The notes under the pieces: model-generated
Database searches by the model: none
Told to the model about the DNA's origin: nothing
What the model saw: the letters and a program-made list of their open reading frames with translations, nothing else
Translations under genes and position numbers: made by a program
From: Micrococcales bacterium
Lineage (GTDB): Bacteria > Actinomycetota > Actinomycetes > Actinomycetales > Cellulomonadaceae
Length of the DNA: 64,000 bases
Direction: 5' to 3'
NCBI GenBank assembly: GCA_009777345.1
Contig: WRMB01000009.1
Coordinates: 1 to 64,000 of the forward strand
Shown here: positions 16,845 through 26,371 of the stretch, one piece after another
Layout: every line of letters begins with the position of its first letter
Numbering within the stretch: the stretch's first letter is position 1

Positions 16845-17056
16845 CGTGATCCTCGTAGTCGTTCTGGGCTGGGTCGGCCCGGTGTGGGCCCGGCCTCACG
16901 AGGCTATCGCACCTCTGCGCCGGTTCTGGGTGGAGTCGTGCACGGATCTCGTCACATATGTCTCAGGCTGGCATGCGGGCACGCCTACGGTGCCGCCGTC
17001 GGCAGTGGCGCTGCTGCTCTGTTCCGCCTCGTAGCACGCACTGCAGCACGCTCTGG

Positions 17057-18097
17057 CTATGGCGTCACGACGACGATGCCCGGTTCGTGGCCCGGGGTGC
17101 CCAGGGCGAGCAGGGCGGCGGGGGCGTCGTCCAGCGTGGTGGTGCGGTGGACCAGGCGGGACGGGTCGAGGCTGCCGGCGGCGACCGCGGTGAGCAGGGC
17201 GGGGTAGTCCCGGGCGGACATGCCGTGGCAGCCGTACAGCTCCAGCTCCCAGGCGATCACCCAGGCCATCGGCAGGGCGGTCCAGGCGTCGTCGGCCAGC
17301 AGCAGGCCCACCTGGACGTGACGGCCGCGGCGGCGCAGGGACAGCACCGACGTGGCGGCGGTGCTGGGGGAGCCGAGCGTGTCCAGGCTGATGTGGGCGC
17401 CACCGTTGGTGGCCTTGGTGAGCAGCGCGGCGGTCTCCTCCGGCGTCCCGGCTGGTTCGACGGCATCGGCGCCCAGGACGGCGGCCGCCTCCCGGGCGCC
17501 GGGTGAGGGGTCCACGGCGACGACGTGCGCCCCGGCCGCCTGCGCCACCATCACCGCCGACAGGCCCGCCCCGCCGGCGCCGACGACGACCACCTCGTCG
17601 TAGGGACGGACCCGGCCATGGGTGTGCAGCGCCCGGTACGCGGTGGCCAGCCGGCAGCCCAGCGAGGCCGCGACCACCGACGACAGCTCGGACGGCAGGG
17701 CGACCAGGTTGGTGTCGGCGTGGTGCACCGCGACGAGTTCGGCGAACGACCCGTCGTCGGTGGATCCCGGCTGGCGCTGGTACGGGCAGACCTGGTGCTG
17801 ACCGGCCGCGCAGACCGGGCAGGTGCCGCAGGCGCAGGCGAACGGCGTGGTGACCCGTGACCCGGGGGACCAGTGCCGCACGTACGGACCGGCCTGCACG
17901 ACCGTCCCGGCTAGCTCGTGGCCGGGGACGAACGGCAGGGTCACATCGGGGTCGTGCCCGGCCCAGGCGTGCCAGTCGCTGCGGCACACTCCGGTCGCCT
18001 CGACCCGCAGCACCACGCCATCGGACGGGCAGGTCGGTTCGGGCAGGGTCTCGACCGAAGGAGACTGACCGAACTCACGGACGACAACAGCACGCAT
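17057..18097 (-). CDS. Zinc-dependent medium-chain alcohol dehydrogenase
   Basis: This 346-residue MDR-family oxidoreductase has the catalytic zinc ligands C38 and H60-E61 (GVCRSDWHAW, PGHELAG), a structural zinc lobe with C90, C93, C96 and C104, and a Rossmann NAD(P)-binding motif VVVVGAGGAGLSAVMVAQ around residue 175. The ATG at 18097 fits the family N-terminus (MRAVVVREFG); the longer frame is not supported. Substrate is not predictable; such proteins oxidise primary or secondary alcohols or reduce aldehydes. It is convergent with nothing and appears monocistronic. The 170-bp gap to the flavodoxin gene contains no gene. Confidence 0.92.
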   Translation of the reverse strand: MRAVVVREFGQSPSVETLPEPTCPSDGVVLRVEATGVCRSDWHAWAGHDPDVTLPFVPGHELAGTVVQAGPYVRHWSPGSRVTTPFACACGTCPVCAAGQHQVCPYQRQPGSTDDGSFAELVAVHHADTNLVALPSELSSVVAASLGCRLATAYRALHTHGRVRPYDEVVVVGAGGAGLSAVMVAQAAGAHVVAVDPSPGAREAAAVLGADAVEPAGTPEETAALLTKATNGGAHISLDTLGSPSTAATSVLSLRRRGRHVQVGLLLADDAWTALPMAWVIAWELELYGCHGMSARDYPALLTAVAAGSLDPSRLVHRTTTLDDAPAALLALGTPGHEPGIVVVTP

Positions 18098-18267
18098 AAG
18101 ACCTATCGTGCCAGAGTCGTGTGCTGGCTTGTCGGCCGTTGGACCGGGTGAACGGTGCGGCGGGGCCGTCGGCCGGTCCGGAAACGGGACCGACGACCCA
18201 GGCCGTCCCGTGACTGGTTCTGGGAGCGTCATAAGCGCTCTGACGACCGCGTCGTCGCCGGGCGGCG

Positions 18268-18777
18268 CTAGCCGGGCCGGGTCTGGTCTGGTGTCCCCTG
18301 GCTGTCGCGCACCTGGGACACGAAACGGTCGACGGCCTCGCGGTCGATCGCGTCGACATCGGCCTTGATCTTGGTGCCGGTCGCACGTCTGAAGGCGAAC
18401 CGGTCGGTCATCGCGATCCGGCCGGACCAGAGGCGACCGCCGAGGAAGCCGACCGCTACGGCCCGGTCCAGCAGCTCGGCCGGGAAGGCCTGGCTGGTCG
18501 TGGTGTCACGTCTGGCGGGGTCGGTCTCCAGGCCGCCGACGAACAGGGCGACCGGTTTGCCGTCCAGGGCCGCCGACCCGGCGAGCTGCTTCATCGGCTC
18601 CAGCGGCTGCCCCAGGTAGACCGGCGTGCCCAGGACCACCAGGTCGTAGCCGGACAGGTCGGGCGTGCCGTCGGCCAGGTCGAACGCCTCCGCGTCTGGG
18701 CCCAGCTGCTGGGCGATGTGGTGAGCGATATCACCGGTGGTCCCGTACCGGGACGCGAAGACGACAGCAGTGGCCAT
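18268..18777 (-). CDS. Flavodoxin-domain protein
   Basis: The 169-residue protein begins with the flavodoxin FMN-phosphate loop region FASRYGTTGDIAHHIAQQL and continues with GYDLVVLGTPVYLGQPLEPMKQL, the typical second FMN-binding loop. The LFVGGLETDPA stretch also fits. It resembles the HemG/protoporphyrinogen-oxidase-like flavodoxin group more than electron-carrier flavodoxins, but the specific reaction is not established. A GTGGAGA ribosome-binding site precedes the ATG. No redox partner gene is adjacent. Confidence 0.87.
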   Translation of the reverse strand: MATAVVFASRYGTTGDIAHHIAQQLGPDAEAFDLADGTPDLSGYDLVVLGTPVYLGQPLEPMKQLAGSAALDGKPVALFVGGLETDPARRDTTTSQAFPAELLDRAVAVGFLGGRLWSGRIAMTDRFAFRRATGTKIKADVDAIDREAVDRFVSQVRDSQGTPDQTRPG

Positions 18778-18880
18778 GGGGCATCTCCACAGTCTTGGGT
18801 CCAGGACCAGGCCAGCATACCAAGACGTATGGCAGGGCCAGTATAGTAGTGTGGCGGTGCCGCACTTCCTCGGGACCGGC

Positions 18881-19276
18881 CTATCTTTTGGGTTTCTTCT
18901 CGACCGGCGGCACCGTCATCAGGATTCGGACAGCGGTGAAGCGATACTCGCGGTAGTGGGGCTCGCCCCATCCGAGCTTGACCGGGGATACGACGAGAGT
19001 CGTTCCTTCTTGCGCGATCCGGTAGCCCTTCGATGGTTTGATAAGGTTCTCGGCCTTCCTGACCGCGATCTCCATGAGCTGGTGCATCGCGTCTTGCTCA
19101 GTTCCTGTGACGACGCCGAGGCGTTCGTGCCGAAACCGATGGTAGTCGCTATCGTCTATTTCTCGGCGCAGCTCCCAAGACTGTGACGGGGGATCGGCTG
19201 GCCCGTCGGTCGACTGGTCGGCGCCGAAGGCTCGCGGCGGGGTTCCCCAGACCGGTGGCGTCGGTATATGGGTCAC
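18881..19276 (-). CDS. Hypothetical protein downstream of fumarase
   Basis: I do not recognise this 131-residue protein. It has a proline-rich N-terminus, a central charged region (ELRREIDDSDYHRFRHERLG), a possible helix DAMHQLMEIAVRKAENLIK and a C-terminal beta-rich part ending in a basic tail VEKKPKR. There are no membrane segments or cysteines. The GTG start at 19276 is preceded by AGGAAGG. Its base composition is less GC-rich than the neighbours. It lies 39 bp downstream of the fumarase gene on the same strand and may share its transcript. A role in fumarase function is not implied. Confidence 0.7.
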   Translation of the reverse strand: MTHIPTPPVWGTPPRAFGADQSTDGPADPPSQSWELRREIDDSDYHRFRHERLGVVTGTEQDAMHQLMEIAVRKAENLIKPSKGYRIAQEGTTLVVSPVKLGWGEPHYREYRFTAVRILMTVPPVEKKPKR

Positions 19277-19315
19277 TGGACTGCGCCCTTCCTGGTCTGA
19301 TAGGTGGTCCAGACC

Positions 19316-20980
<1,665 letters not shown>

Positions 20981-21117
20981 CGGTGCTCCTTAGGGCTCCT
21001 TGATCAGCACCACCGATCTTGCCCCATGTCGGCCACCGACCACAGAGGGGACCGCCGCGAAGAACCGGACGTCTGTCCGTCCGGTGAACGAGGTGCGAGC
21101 TGACGCACCTGGTGCTG

Positions 21118-21210
21118 CAGGCCGTCCCCGGCGCTGGAGGTCCGTGGTACTGCGGGAGGACCCGGTCGGCGACCTCAGTAGGACGACAGCCCGCGACCGC
21201 GCTGTCTAGG
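21118..21210. repeat. 93-bp direct repeat, copy 1
   Basis: This segment matches 23311-23403 at 87 of 93 positions in the same orientation. On the minus strand both encode similar peptides (DSA(V/A)AGCRPTEVADRV...), with three silent and three amino-acid-changing differences, so coding origin is undecided. The two copies bracket the accessory patch with the lipoprotein and toxin-antitoxin remnant. The rest of 20981-21327 has a small CTCTTG-A-CAAGAG palindrome at 21282-21294 and no gene. Confidence 0.85.
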
Positions 21211-21327
21211 GGCGGTACGACGAGGTCGGTCTCGACGTCGTACTTTGATCGGATCGACGCAGAGACTGTCATAACATTGATCTCTTGACAAGAGTTCACC
21301 CGTTGCGTCCGCTCGCCCAGGCAGGAC

Positions 21328-21939
21328 ATGTCTGACAGCATGTACGCCATGCGCAACTACAGGAAGACAGTAGTTACCGCCCTCCTCGCCGCTGGGGCCT
21401 TCGGGCTCGCCGGGTGCGATGGGGAGGGGGGTAACTCCGTAGACCTCCCGTCGGACCAGGCGAAGACCGACCAGACGGATGCCGACCAGCCTGAGGTTGA
21501 CAAGGCTCAGGGTCGTGCAGGCACGAGGGACAACCCATATCCCGTCGGATCGACCATCAAAGGCAAGGAATGGGAGGTCACGATCAACAGTGTCACCCTC
21601 GGCGCCAATGATGCGGTGGCGGCTGAGAACCAGTTCAACGATCCTCCGCCGGAGGGTAAACAGTACGCTCTGGTGAACATCACTGCGACCTATGTCGGTA
21701 CCGAGTCGTCGACCCCCTGGGTCACCATCAAGTATGTCGGTGCTGATGGTTCGACTGCGTCGTCGTACGACGCATCAGCGGTCGTACCCGACGAGTTCAA
21801 CAGTTACACCGAGCTGTACCAAGGTGGCTCTGCGACCGGCAACATCGCCCTGCTGGTGCCGATCGAGGCCCCAGAGACAGGTGCGCTGTCGGTCGAACCA
21901 GACATGATCGGCGACAAGTCGTTCGTCGCCATACAGTAG
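21328..21939 (+). CDS. Exported lipoprotein, DUF4352-like
   Basis: The 203-residue protein has a signal peptide with lipobox LAGC (C30), an acidic low-complexity linker (DQAKTDQTDADQPEVDKAQG) and a beta-sandwich domain starting GTRDNPYPVGSTIKGKEWEV and including GKQYALVNITATYVG and the late GNIALLVPIEAPE. This pattern is that of DUF4352/telokin-like secreted domains, which are immunoglobulin-like and of unknown ligand. The start could be the ATG at 21328 or that at 21349 (MRNYRK), the latter giving a more typical signal peptide. GC content is clearly lower than the surroundings, consistent with acquisition. It is the only intact-looking cargo of the patch between the 93-bp repeats besides the antitoxin. 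Confidence 0.8.
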   Translation: MSDSMYAMRNYRKTVVTALLAAGAFGLAGCDGEGGNSVDLPSDQAKTDQTDADQPEVDKAQGRAGTRDNPYPVGSTIKGKEWEVTINSVTLGANDAVAAENQFNDPPPEGKQYALVNITATYVGTESSTPWVTIKYVGADGSTASSYDASAVVPDEFNSYTELYQGGSATGNIALLVPIEAPETGALSVEPDMIGDKSFVAIQ

Positions 21940-22073
21940 ACCTGGCGGCACGAAGACCAAGTGTGCGACCTCGCGGCAAGTATGGGCGGCTCGCGGTGGT
22001 CAGGTCTGGTGGGCTCGGGCGGTGGTGCGGACGGAAGGCTGCTGGGAGGTGTCGGCACCGCCACCCCGGGCGG

Positions 22074-22168
22074 GTGGTCAGGACAGTGGGTGGTCAGGAC
22101 AGTGGGGACGGTTCCTAACGTCTTGTTGGCCTGACCAGGCAAGACGTTAGGAACCGTCCCCACTGTCC
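22074..22168. repeat. Long perfect hairpin with a tandem duplication at its left edge
   Basis: Positions 22097-22125 pair perfectly with 22140-22168 (29 bp, 14-nt loop). A perfect 16-bp tandem duplication, unit GTGGTCAGGACAGTGG, covers 22074-22105 and overlaps the left arm. The hairpin lies where similarity of the PIN toxin stops on the minus strand. Confidence 0.9.
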
Positions 22169-22169
22169 C

Positions 22170-22361
22170 ACCCACTCGGGTGCGTTCCAGCCCTGTCGTG
22201 TCGAGGTCTGGCCGGTTAGCGCGCAGGTTCCGGAACGTCTCGTCGAGGATCTGCTCGGTCCACTTCGGCTGTACCAACCGGGCCAGCCCGACCCGGATCA
22301 GCACGTCTCTCAGTGTTGAGGGGTACAGAACGTTGGCGTCGTAGAGGACGACTGCGGGCAT
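22170..22361 (-). pseudogene. PIN-domain toxin, 3'-truncated at a long hairpin
   Basis: The first 62 codons encode a typical PIN RNase toxin N-terminus: VVLYDANVLYPSTLRDVLIR with the first catalytic aspartate, then WTEQILDETFRNLRANRPDLD with the catalytic glutamate region. After LERTR the frame runs into a long inverted repeat and continues as low-complexity sequence (open to 21804) without PIN features, so the later acidic residues of the active site are missing. The ATG overlaps the antitoxin stop (TGATG), as in intact modules. It is probably inactive. Confidence 0.8.
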
Positions 22362-22798
22362 CAGACCAGACCGAGCTCGTGGGCGTCGGCAGCCAGCACA
22401 TCGGCGGCCGCTCTGCGGCGTGCGTCGTCCTCGTGCAGGTAGCGGACCAGCGAGGCTGCTTTGACCCTGCGGTGCGTGCCGACGGTGCGGAACTCGATCT
22501 GCCCGGCATTGAGCAGCCCGATCAGGAACGGGCGCGAGACGTTCAGCGCGTCTGCGGCCTGCTGGGTCGTCAACTCAGCGTGCGCGGGTACGACCGTCAC
22601 GCTCTCGCCCTGCGCGAAGCTCTCGAGCACCTGCGCGAGCGCCGTCAGCACTGAACGCGGCATTACCACGTCGCTGCGCCCGTTGACGTGCAGCCGCACC
22701 GGACCGTCGATGTCGAGCGTGGTGCCCAGCTGTCGGAGCGCCGAAGCAGCCAGTTCGGCGTCCTTCGGCTCAGGTACCAGAGTCGCTACCTGGCTCAC
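22361..22798 (-). CDS. Antitoxin with excisionase-type HTH domain (partner of PIN toxin)
   Basis: The 145-residue protein contains a C-terminal HTH_17/excisionase-like domain (ELTTQQAADALNVSRPFLIGLLNAGQIEFRTVGTHRRVKAASLVRYL), the arrangement common for antitoxins paired with PIN toxins in actinobacteria. The upstream part (residues 1-75) is probably the dimerisation region. The GTG at 22798 is chosen because AGGAGG lies 7 nt before it; the longer frame to 22924 has no support. Toxin and antitoxin overlap by TGATG. Because the toxin is truncated, this gene may persist as an orphan regulator. The gap 22799-23178 has no recognisable complete gene; a short open frame ending at 22970 resembles a gene fragment. 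Confidence 0.82.
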   Translation of the reverse strand: MSQVATLVPEPKDAELAASALRQLGTTLDIDGPVRLHVNGRSDVVMPRSVLTALAQVLESFAQGESVTVVPAHAELTTQQAADALNVSRPFLIGLLNAGQIEFRTVGTHRRVKAASLVRYLHEDDARRRAAADVLAADAHELGLV

Positions 22799-23178
22799 CG
22801 GCCGACCTCCTAACGCAACAGTCGAATCAATCGAAATAAGTGTATCAGAGGGCGAGTGCGGGCTGGCCGCCGCTTTCAGCGCGTCGGACGTCGGGTCCGC
22901 CCAGGTCAACGTGCTGCTCGACAAGATCCGTCACCTCAGCGCGACCGCCGAGGTCCTGGCGGCGTCGTGAAACCCCCGCCGCGCGCGAGGTCAACCTGCC
23001 CGTCCGGCGCCGACCAGGCGGCCGGGCAGCGGTTCTTGGCCTGTGCTGTCGACATCGGCCTCGCATCCGACGGTGGAGGTTCAGGACAGATGCCACAGTG
23101 CCGAGGCAGGCACGGCACTGGCGTTTCGGCATGCCGACGAACCAGGTGTCCCATCGGTGACCGTGCAGGTGAAACCAT

Positions 23179-23257
23179 GTAGGCGCTCTACCTCACTGGA
23201 CTATCTGCCGCTGGTCATCTGGACTGTCTGCCGCACCTTCGCTGGAACATCTGCCGC
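23179..23257. mobile_element. Possible transposon end with three phased 15-bp repeats
   Basis: TGGACTATCTGCCGC (23197-23211), TGGACTGTCTGCCGC (23220-23234) and TGGAACATCTGCCGC (23243-23257) recur with an exact 23-bp period, and a TGT lies at 23179. Phased repeats of this kind are typical of IstA/TnsB-type transposase-binding ends. No transposase gene is present, so this would be a remnant or solo end. Confidence 0.45.
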
Positions 23258-23310
23258 AACGAAGAGGTGGGTCCGACCGTTGTCCGCACGCGGTGGATCC
23301 TGGGCTGACC

Positions 23311-23403
23311 AGGCCGTCCCCGACACTGGCGGGCCGTGGTACTGCGGGAGGACCCGGTCCGCGACCTCAGTAGGACGACAGCCCGCGGCCGCGCTGTCTA
23401 GGC
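23311..23403. repeat. 93-bp direct repeat, copy 2
   Basis: See 21118-21210; 87 of 93 positions agree. This copy ends 52 bp before the start of the penicillin-binding protein gene. It contains a GACAGC/GCTGTC dyad that is preserved in both copies. Confidence 0.85.
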
Positions 23404-23455
23404 TGCTGGCCGACATCGTCCATAGACGCAAATTTTGCGAGGTGTTGGTAGTTTC

Positions 23456-25519
23456 ATGAACACGAGCGCGAACGACGACAGCCTGGCGGTCACGACCCGT
23501 GAGGGGCGCCGCTTCTGGAACTACCCGCGACCGGGCTACGAGGGTCTACGTCGGTGGTTGCCGTCCTGGCGGTTCGTGCTGGTGTCGATGGTCGCCGTGG
23601 TGTGCCTGGTGGTCGGCGGAGGCTTCGTCGCCTACTCCCGCGTCAAGATCCCTGACTACAACGCTGATGTCCGGGACCAGACCACCACGGTCTGGTTCGC
23701 CGACCCGGCCCGGTCCGGCGACCCGAGCGCCCACGGCGAGAAGATGGGCCAGTACCCCGGGGCGAGACGGGAGATCATCCCCTGCGACGAGGCGGACGCC
23801 GAGAGCAAGGGCCAGGACAGCTGGATCCCCCAGCACGTCAAGGACGCCGTCGTCGCCTCGGAGGACCGTGGCTTCTGGACCGACTCCGGGGTTACCGTCC
23901 GGGCGTTGGCCGGCCGCGGCGGCATCCCCACGCTGACCCAGCAGTACGTGGACAACTACTACGACGGCACCAGGTCTGGTTACTTCGGTCGGCTCGAGGA
24001 AGCGCTGCTGGTGGTGAAGATCAACCAGGAGCAGAGCAAGGACGAGATCATCTGCCGCTACCTGAACACGATCTACTGGGGCCGCGGCGAGACCTACGGC
24101 ATCCAGGCCGCTGCCCAGACCTATTTCGGCAAGGACGCCAAGGACCTGGACGTCTCCGAGGCGGCGCTGCTGGCCGGGATCATCCCCTCACCGAACCGGT
24201 GGGACCCGGCCGACAACCCGGAGAAGGCCGAGCAGCGCTGGAACCGCACCCTGGACTACATGGTCGCCGACCCCAAGCTCAAGACCGGTCTGACGGCCGA
24301 GCAGCGGGCCGCCCTCACGTTCCCGCAGGTTCTGCCCTACCAGCCGGAGCCGGTGTACGCCGGGCCCAACGGCTACCTCATGGAGGCGGCTCGGCAGGAG
24401 GCGGCGGCGCTGGTCAACGTGTCTGAAGCAGAGCTGATGCGCGGCGGCTACACGATCATCACGACCATCGACCAGGACATGCAGGCGATGGCCGTCGAGT
24501 CGGGCCGACGCCTCATCGAAGGTGAGCTGAGCGGCGGTGCGGCGCCCAGCCTGTGCGACCCCGACGAGGACCCCGACTGCCCGGGGACCTTGCGGGTGGC
24601 GATGGTGACGCTCGACCCGGCGGACGGGTCGATCCGGGCGATGTACTCCGGCCAGGACTTCCTGGCCGACCAGTACAACCGGGTGACCCAGGGCAGGGCC
24701 CAGGCGGGGTCGACCTTCAAGCCGTTCACCCTGGTCGCCGCACTGGAGGACGGTATCTCGCTGCGCTCGGTGTACTCCGGCGCCAGCCCCCGGACCTTCG
24801 ACGTCCCCGGCAAGGACTGGACGGTCGTCAACTACGGCAACGCCAGCTACGGCGACATCGACCTCCTCAGGGCCACTGCCGACTCGGTGAACACGGTGTA
24901 CACCGAGCTCAACATCGAGGTCGGGCCCGAGAGGACCGCGTCCGTGGCGCAGAAGGCAGGTATCACCCCACCGCCGGGGGGCGAGCTGTCCCAGACGCAG
25001 TCCAACGTGCTCGGCTCGGACGCGGTCCGCCCGATCGACATGGCCCAGGCCTACGGCGTGTTCGCCGAGCAGGGGCTGAAAGCCGAACCGCATATCGTCT
25101 CCCGGGTGATCGGCCCGGACGGCGCGACCTGGGACACCGACACCCGCACCACCCGGGTGTTCCCCGCCGATGTCATGGCCGATACGGTCACCGCCCTGCA
25201 GGGCCCGGTCCAGAACGGTTCGGCGCGCGAGCACGTCGCACCCCTGGGAAGGCACATCGCCGGGAAGACCGGCACCTCCAGCGACAACAAGTCCGCCTGG
25301 TTCGTCGGGTTCACCACCGACGTCGTCACCGCGGTCGCCCTGACCCAGGAAGGCCCGGGGGGTTCCGAGGTGTCGATCACCCCGTGGGGCAACGTCATCC
25401 AGGTCACCGGCGGATCCTGGCCCGCCGCGCTGTGGGCCGACTACATGGGCCCGGTCCTGGACCTGCCAGCCTATGCGGAGGACACGCCCTTCCCGCCGCC
25501 CGCGAACGTCGGCCGCTGA
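23456..25519 (+). CDS. Class A penicillin-binding protein (glycosyltransferase/transpeptidase)
   Basis: The 687-residue bifunctional enzyme has a cytoplasmic N-terminus, one membrane helix (FVLVSMVAVVCLVVGGGFVAY), a GT51 domain with VASEDRGFW, PTLTQQYVDNYY and the RYLNTIYWGRGETYGIQAAAQTYFGK stretch, and a transpeptidase domain with STFK (AGSTFKPFTL), SVN and KTG (GKTGTSSDNKSAWFVGF). It polymerises and cross-links peptidoglycan at the outer membrane face. The ATG at 23456 is preferred; a TTG at 23435 would add seven residues. It lies immediately right of the accessory patch and is transcribed toward a long hairpin shared with the antitoxin gene. Confidence 0.93.
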   Translation: MNTSANDDSLAVTTREGRRFWNYPRPGYEGLRRWLPSWRFVLVSMVAVVCLVVGGGFVAYSRVKIPDYNADVRDQTTTVWFADPARSGDPSAHGEKMGQYPGARREIIPCDEADAESKGQDSWIPQHVKDAVVASEDRGFWTDSGVTVRALAGRGGIPTLTQQYVDNYYDGTRSGYFGRLEEALLVVKINQEQSKDEIICRYLNTIYWGRGETYGIQAAAQTYFGKDAKDLDVSEAALLAGIIPSPNRWDPADNPEKAEQRWNRTLDYMVADPKLKTGLTAEQRAALTFPQVLPYQPEPVYAGPNGYLMEAARQEAAALVNVSEAELMRGGYTIITTIDQDMQAMAVESGRRLIEGELSGGAAPSLCDPDEDPDCPGTLRVAMVTLDPADGSIRAMYSGQDFLADQYNRVTQGRAQAGSTFKPFTLVAALEDGISLRSVYSGASPRTFDVPGKDWTVVNYGNASYGDIDLLRATADSVNTVYTELNIEVGPERTASVAQKAGITPPPGGELSQTQSNVLGSDAVRPIDMAQAYGVFAEQGLKAEPHIVSRVIGPDGATWDTDTRTTRVFPADVMADTVTALQGPVQNGSAREHVAPLGRHIAGKTGTSSDNKSAWFVGFTTDVVTAVALTQEGPGGSEVSITPWGNVIQVTGGSWPAALWADYMGPVLDLPAYAEDTPFPPPANVGR

Positions 25520-25579
25520 CGGTGTTCGCCGCCGCGAAGGGTCTGTCTGGTGGCCCTCGCGGCGGTGCCTGTGGAGCCA

Positions 25580-25640
25580 TTTCGAGACTTTTGTCGCGGA
25601 TTCGAGAGGTTTACTCTCGAATCCGCGACAAAAGTCTCGA
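25580..25640. repeat. Perfect 28-bp hairpin, homologous to 35918-35986
   Basis: Arms 25580-25607 and 25613-25640 pair perfectly around GTTTA. Each arm begins and ends with a TTCGAGA motif. The core 28 positions match the hairpin at 35918 except at two sites, and each change is compensated in the opposite arm. It lies between convergent PBP and antitoxin genes. Confidence 0.93.
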
Positions 25641-25688
25641 ATCGGCGCTGTCGCGTCACCATGCGTCGAGCAGGGGGCAGGTCGTCCC

Positions 25689-25964
25689 TCACAGCTGGGA
25701 ACCGGCGGCTGAACACTTGCGGAGCGCGGCAATCTCGGCGCGGACCCGGGCATGCGCTGCGCGGCCGTCCACGAGGTCTGCGGTGTGGTCGAGGATCTCC
25801 GCGACGCGCCGGTTGACGACCTTGCTCCAGGCTGCATCGATATCGGCCTGGTCGGTGTCGGTGTCCTGTTCCACGCTGAGCAGGAGCTGGTGGGCCGCCT
25901 CAAGGCGCTCGCCGACATCAAGCGCTCTGCCCGCTCTGATGTAGTCCGCCAGCCTCGATGTCAT
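25689..25964 (-). CDS. Orphan addiction-module antitoxin (Unstab_antitox type)
   Basis: The 91-residue acidic protein matches the small antitoxin family partnered with RelE/ParE toxins: RLEAAHQLLLSVEQ, then DQADIDAAWSKVVNRRVAEI and VDGRAAHARVRAEIAAL. The ATG at 25964 is the first in-frame start of the conserved region. A toxin gene would be expected directly downstream (below 25689), but only a long hairpin and the convergent PBP gene are there, so the toxin is lost or elsewhere. The 25965-26145 stretch contains no gene. Confidence 0.8.
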   Translation of the reverse strand: MTSRLADYIRAGRALDVGERLEAAHQLLLSVEQDTDTDQADIDAAWSKVVNRRVAEILDHTADLVDGRAAHARVRAEIAALRKCSAAGSQL

Positions 25965-26145
25965 GCATCGAGTGTACGGTGGCGCACCGACATCGAACAG
26001 AGACCGACGATCGCGGGATCGCGGGGGTGAGTCGGGTTTGTGCGCGCCGCTGACCGGCAAGATCCCAGTCCGAGACCGGGTACCCGCGACGCACGGACCC
26101 GCGGGTCCGCGCCTCGAAGGCCGGGAACCGGCCGAGCCAGGGGGT

Positions 26146-26185
26146 CCAGGGGGACCGGCGGTCCCCCTGGCGGGGCTGGGCCCCG
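26146..26185. terminator. Two adjacent GC hairpins downstream of tRNA-Pro
   Basis: CCAGGGGGACC (26146-26156) pairs with 26160-26170 around GGC, followed directly by CGGGGC (26171-26176) pairing with GCCCCG (26180-26185) around TGG. The pair lies 60 bp beyond the 3' end of the leftward-transcribed tRNA gene. Confidence 0.6.
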
Positions 26186-26245
26186 CACAGTATGACGAGA
26201 GCGACGAGGCTCGCGTTCCGCGAGCACACGTCGCCCTCGATCTCG

Positions 26246-26319
<74 letters not shown>

Positions 26320-26371
26320 TGAAGCTGGACCAGCATAGCCGATCTGGGGGGGCCGGTGTCATCCTGTTTCT

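Noticed and set aside
21140..21210. T-box-like string GTGGTACTGCGGG in the 93-bp repeat
   Set aside because: It differs from the T-box consensus AGGGTGGNACCGCG at key positions, no stem I or terminator is visible, and the downstream genes are not amino-acid related.
22074..22168. Integron attC-type recombination site
   Set aside because: The long hairpins lack the conserved core sites and extrahelical bases of attC, and no integron integrase is present.
22461..22970. Plus-strand frame ending near 22970 opposite the antitoxin
   Set aside because: Most of it is antisense to the antitoxin gene; the last 28 codons might be a gene fragment but match nothing I recognise.
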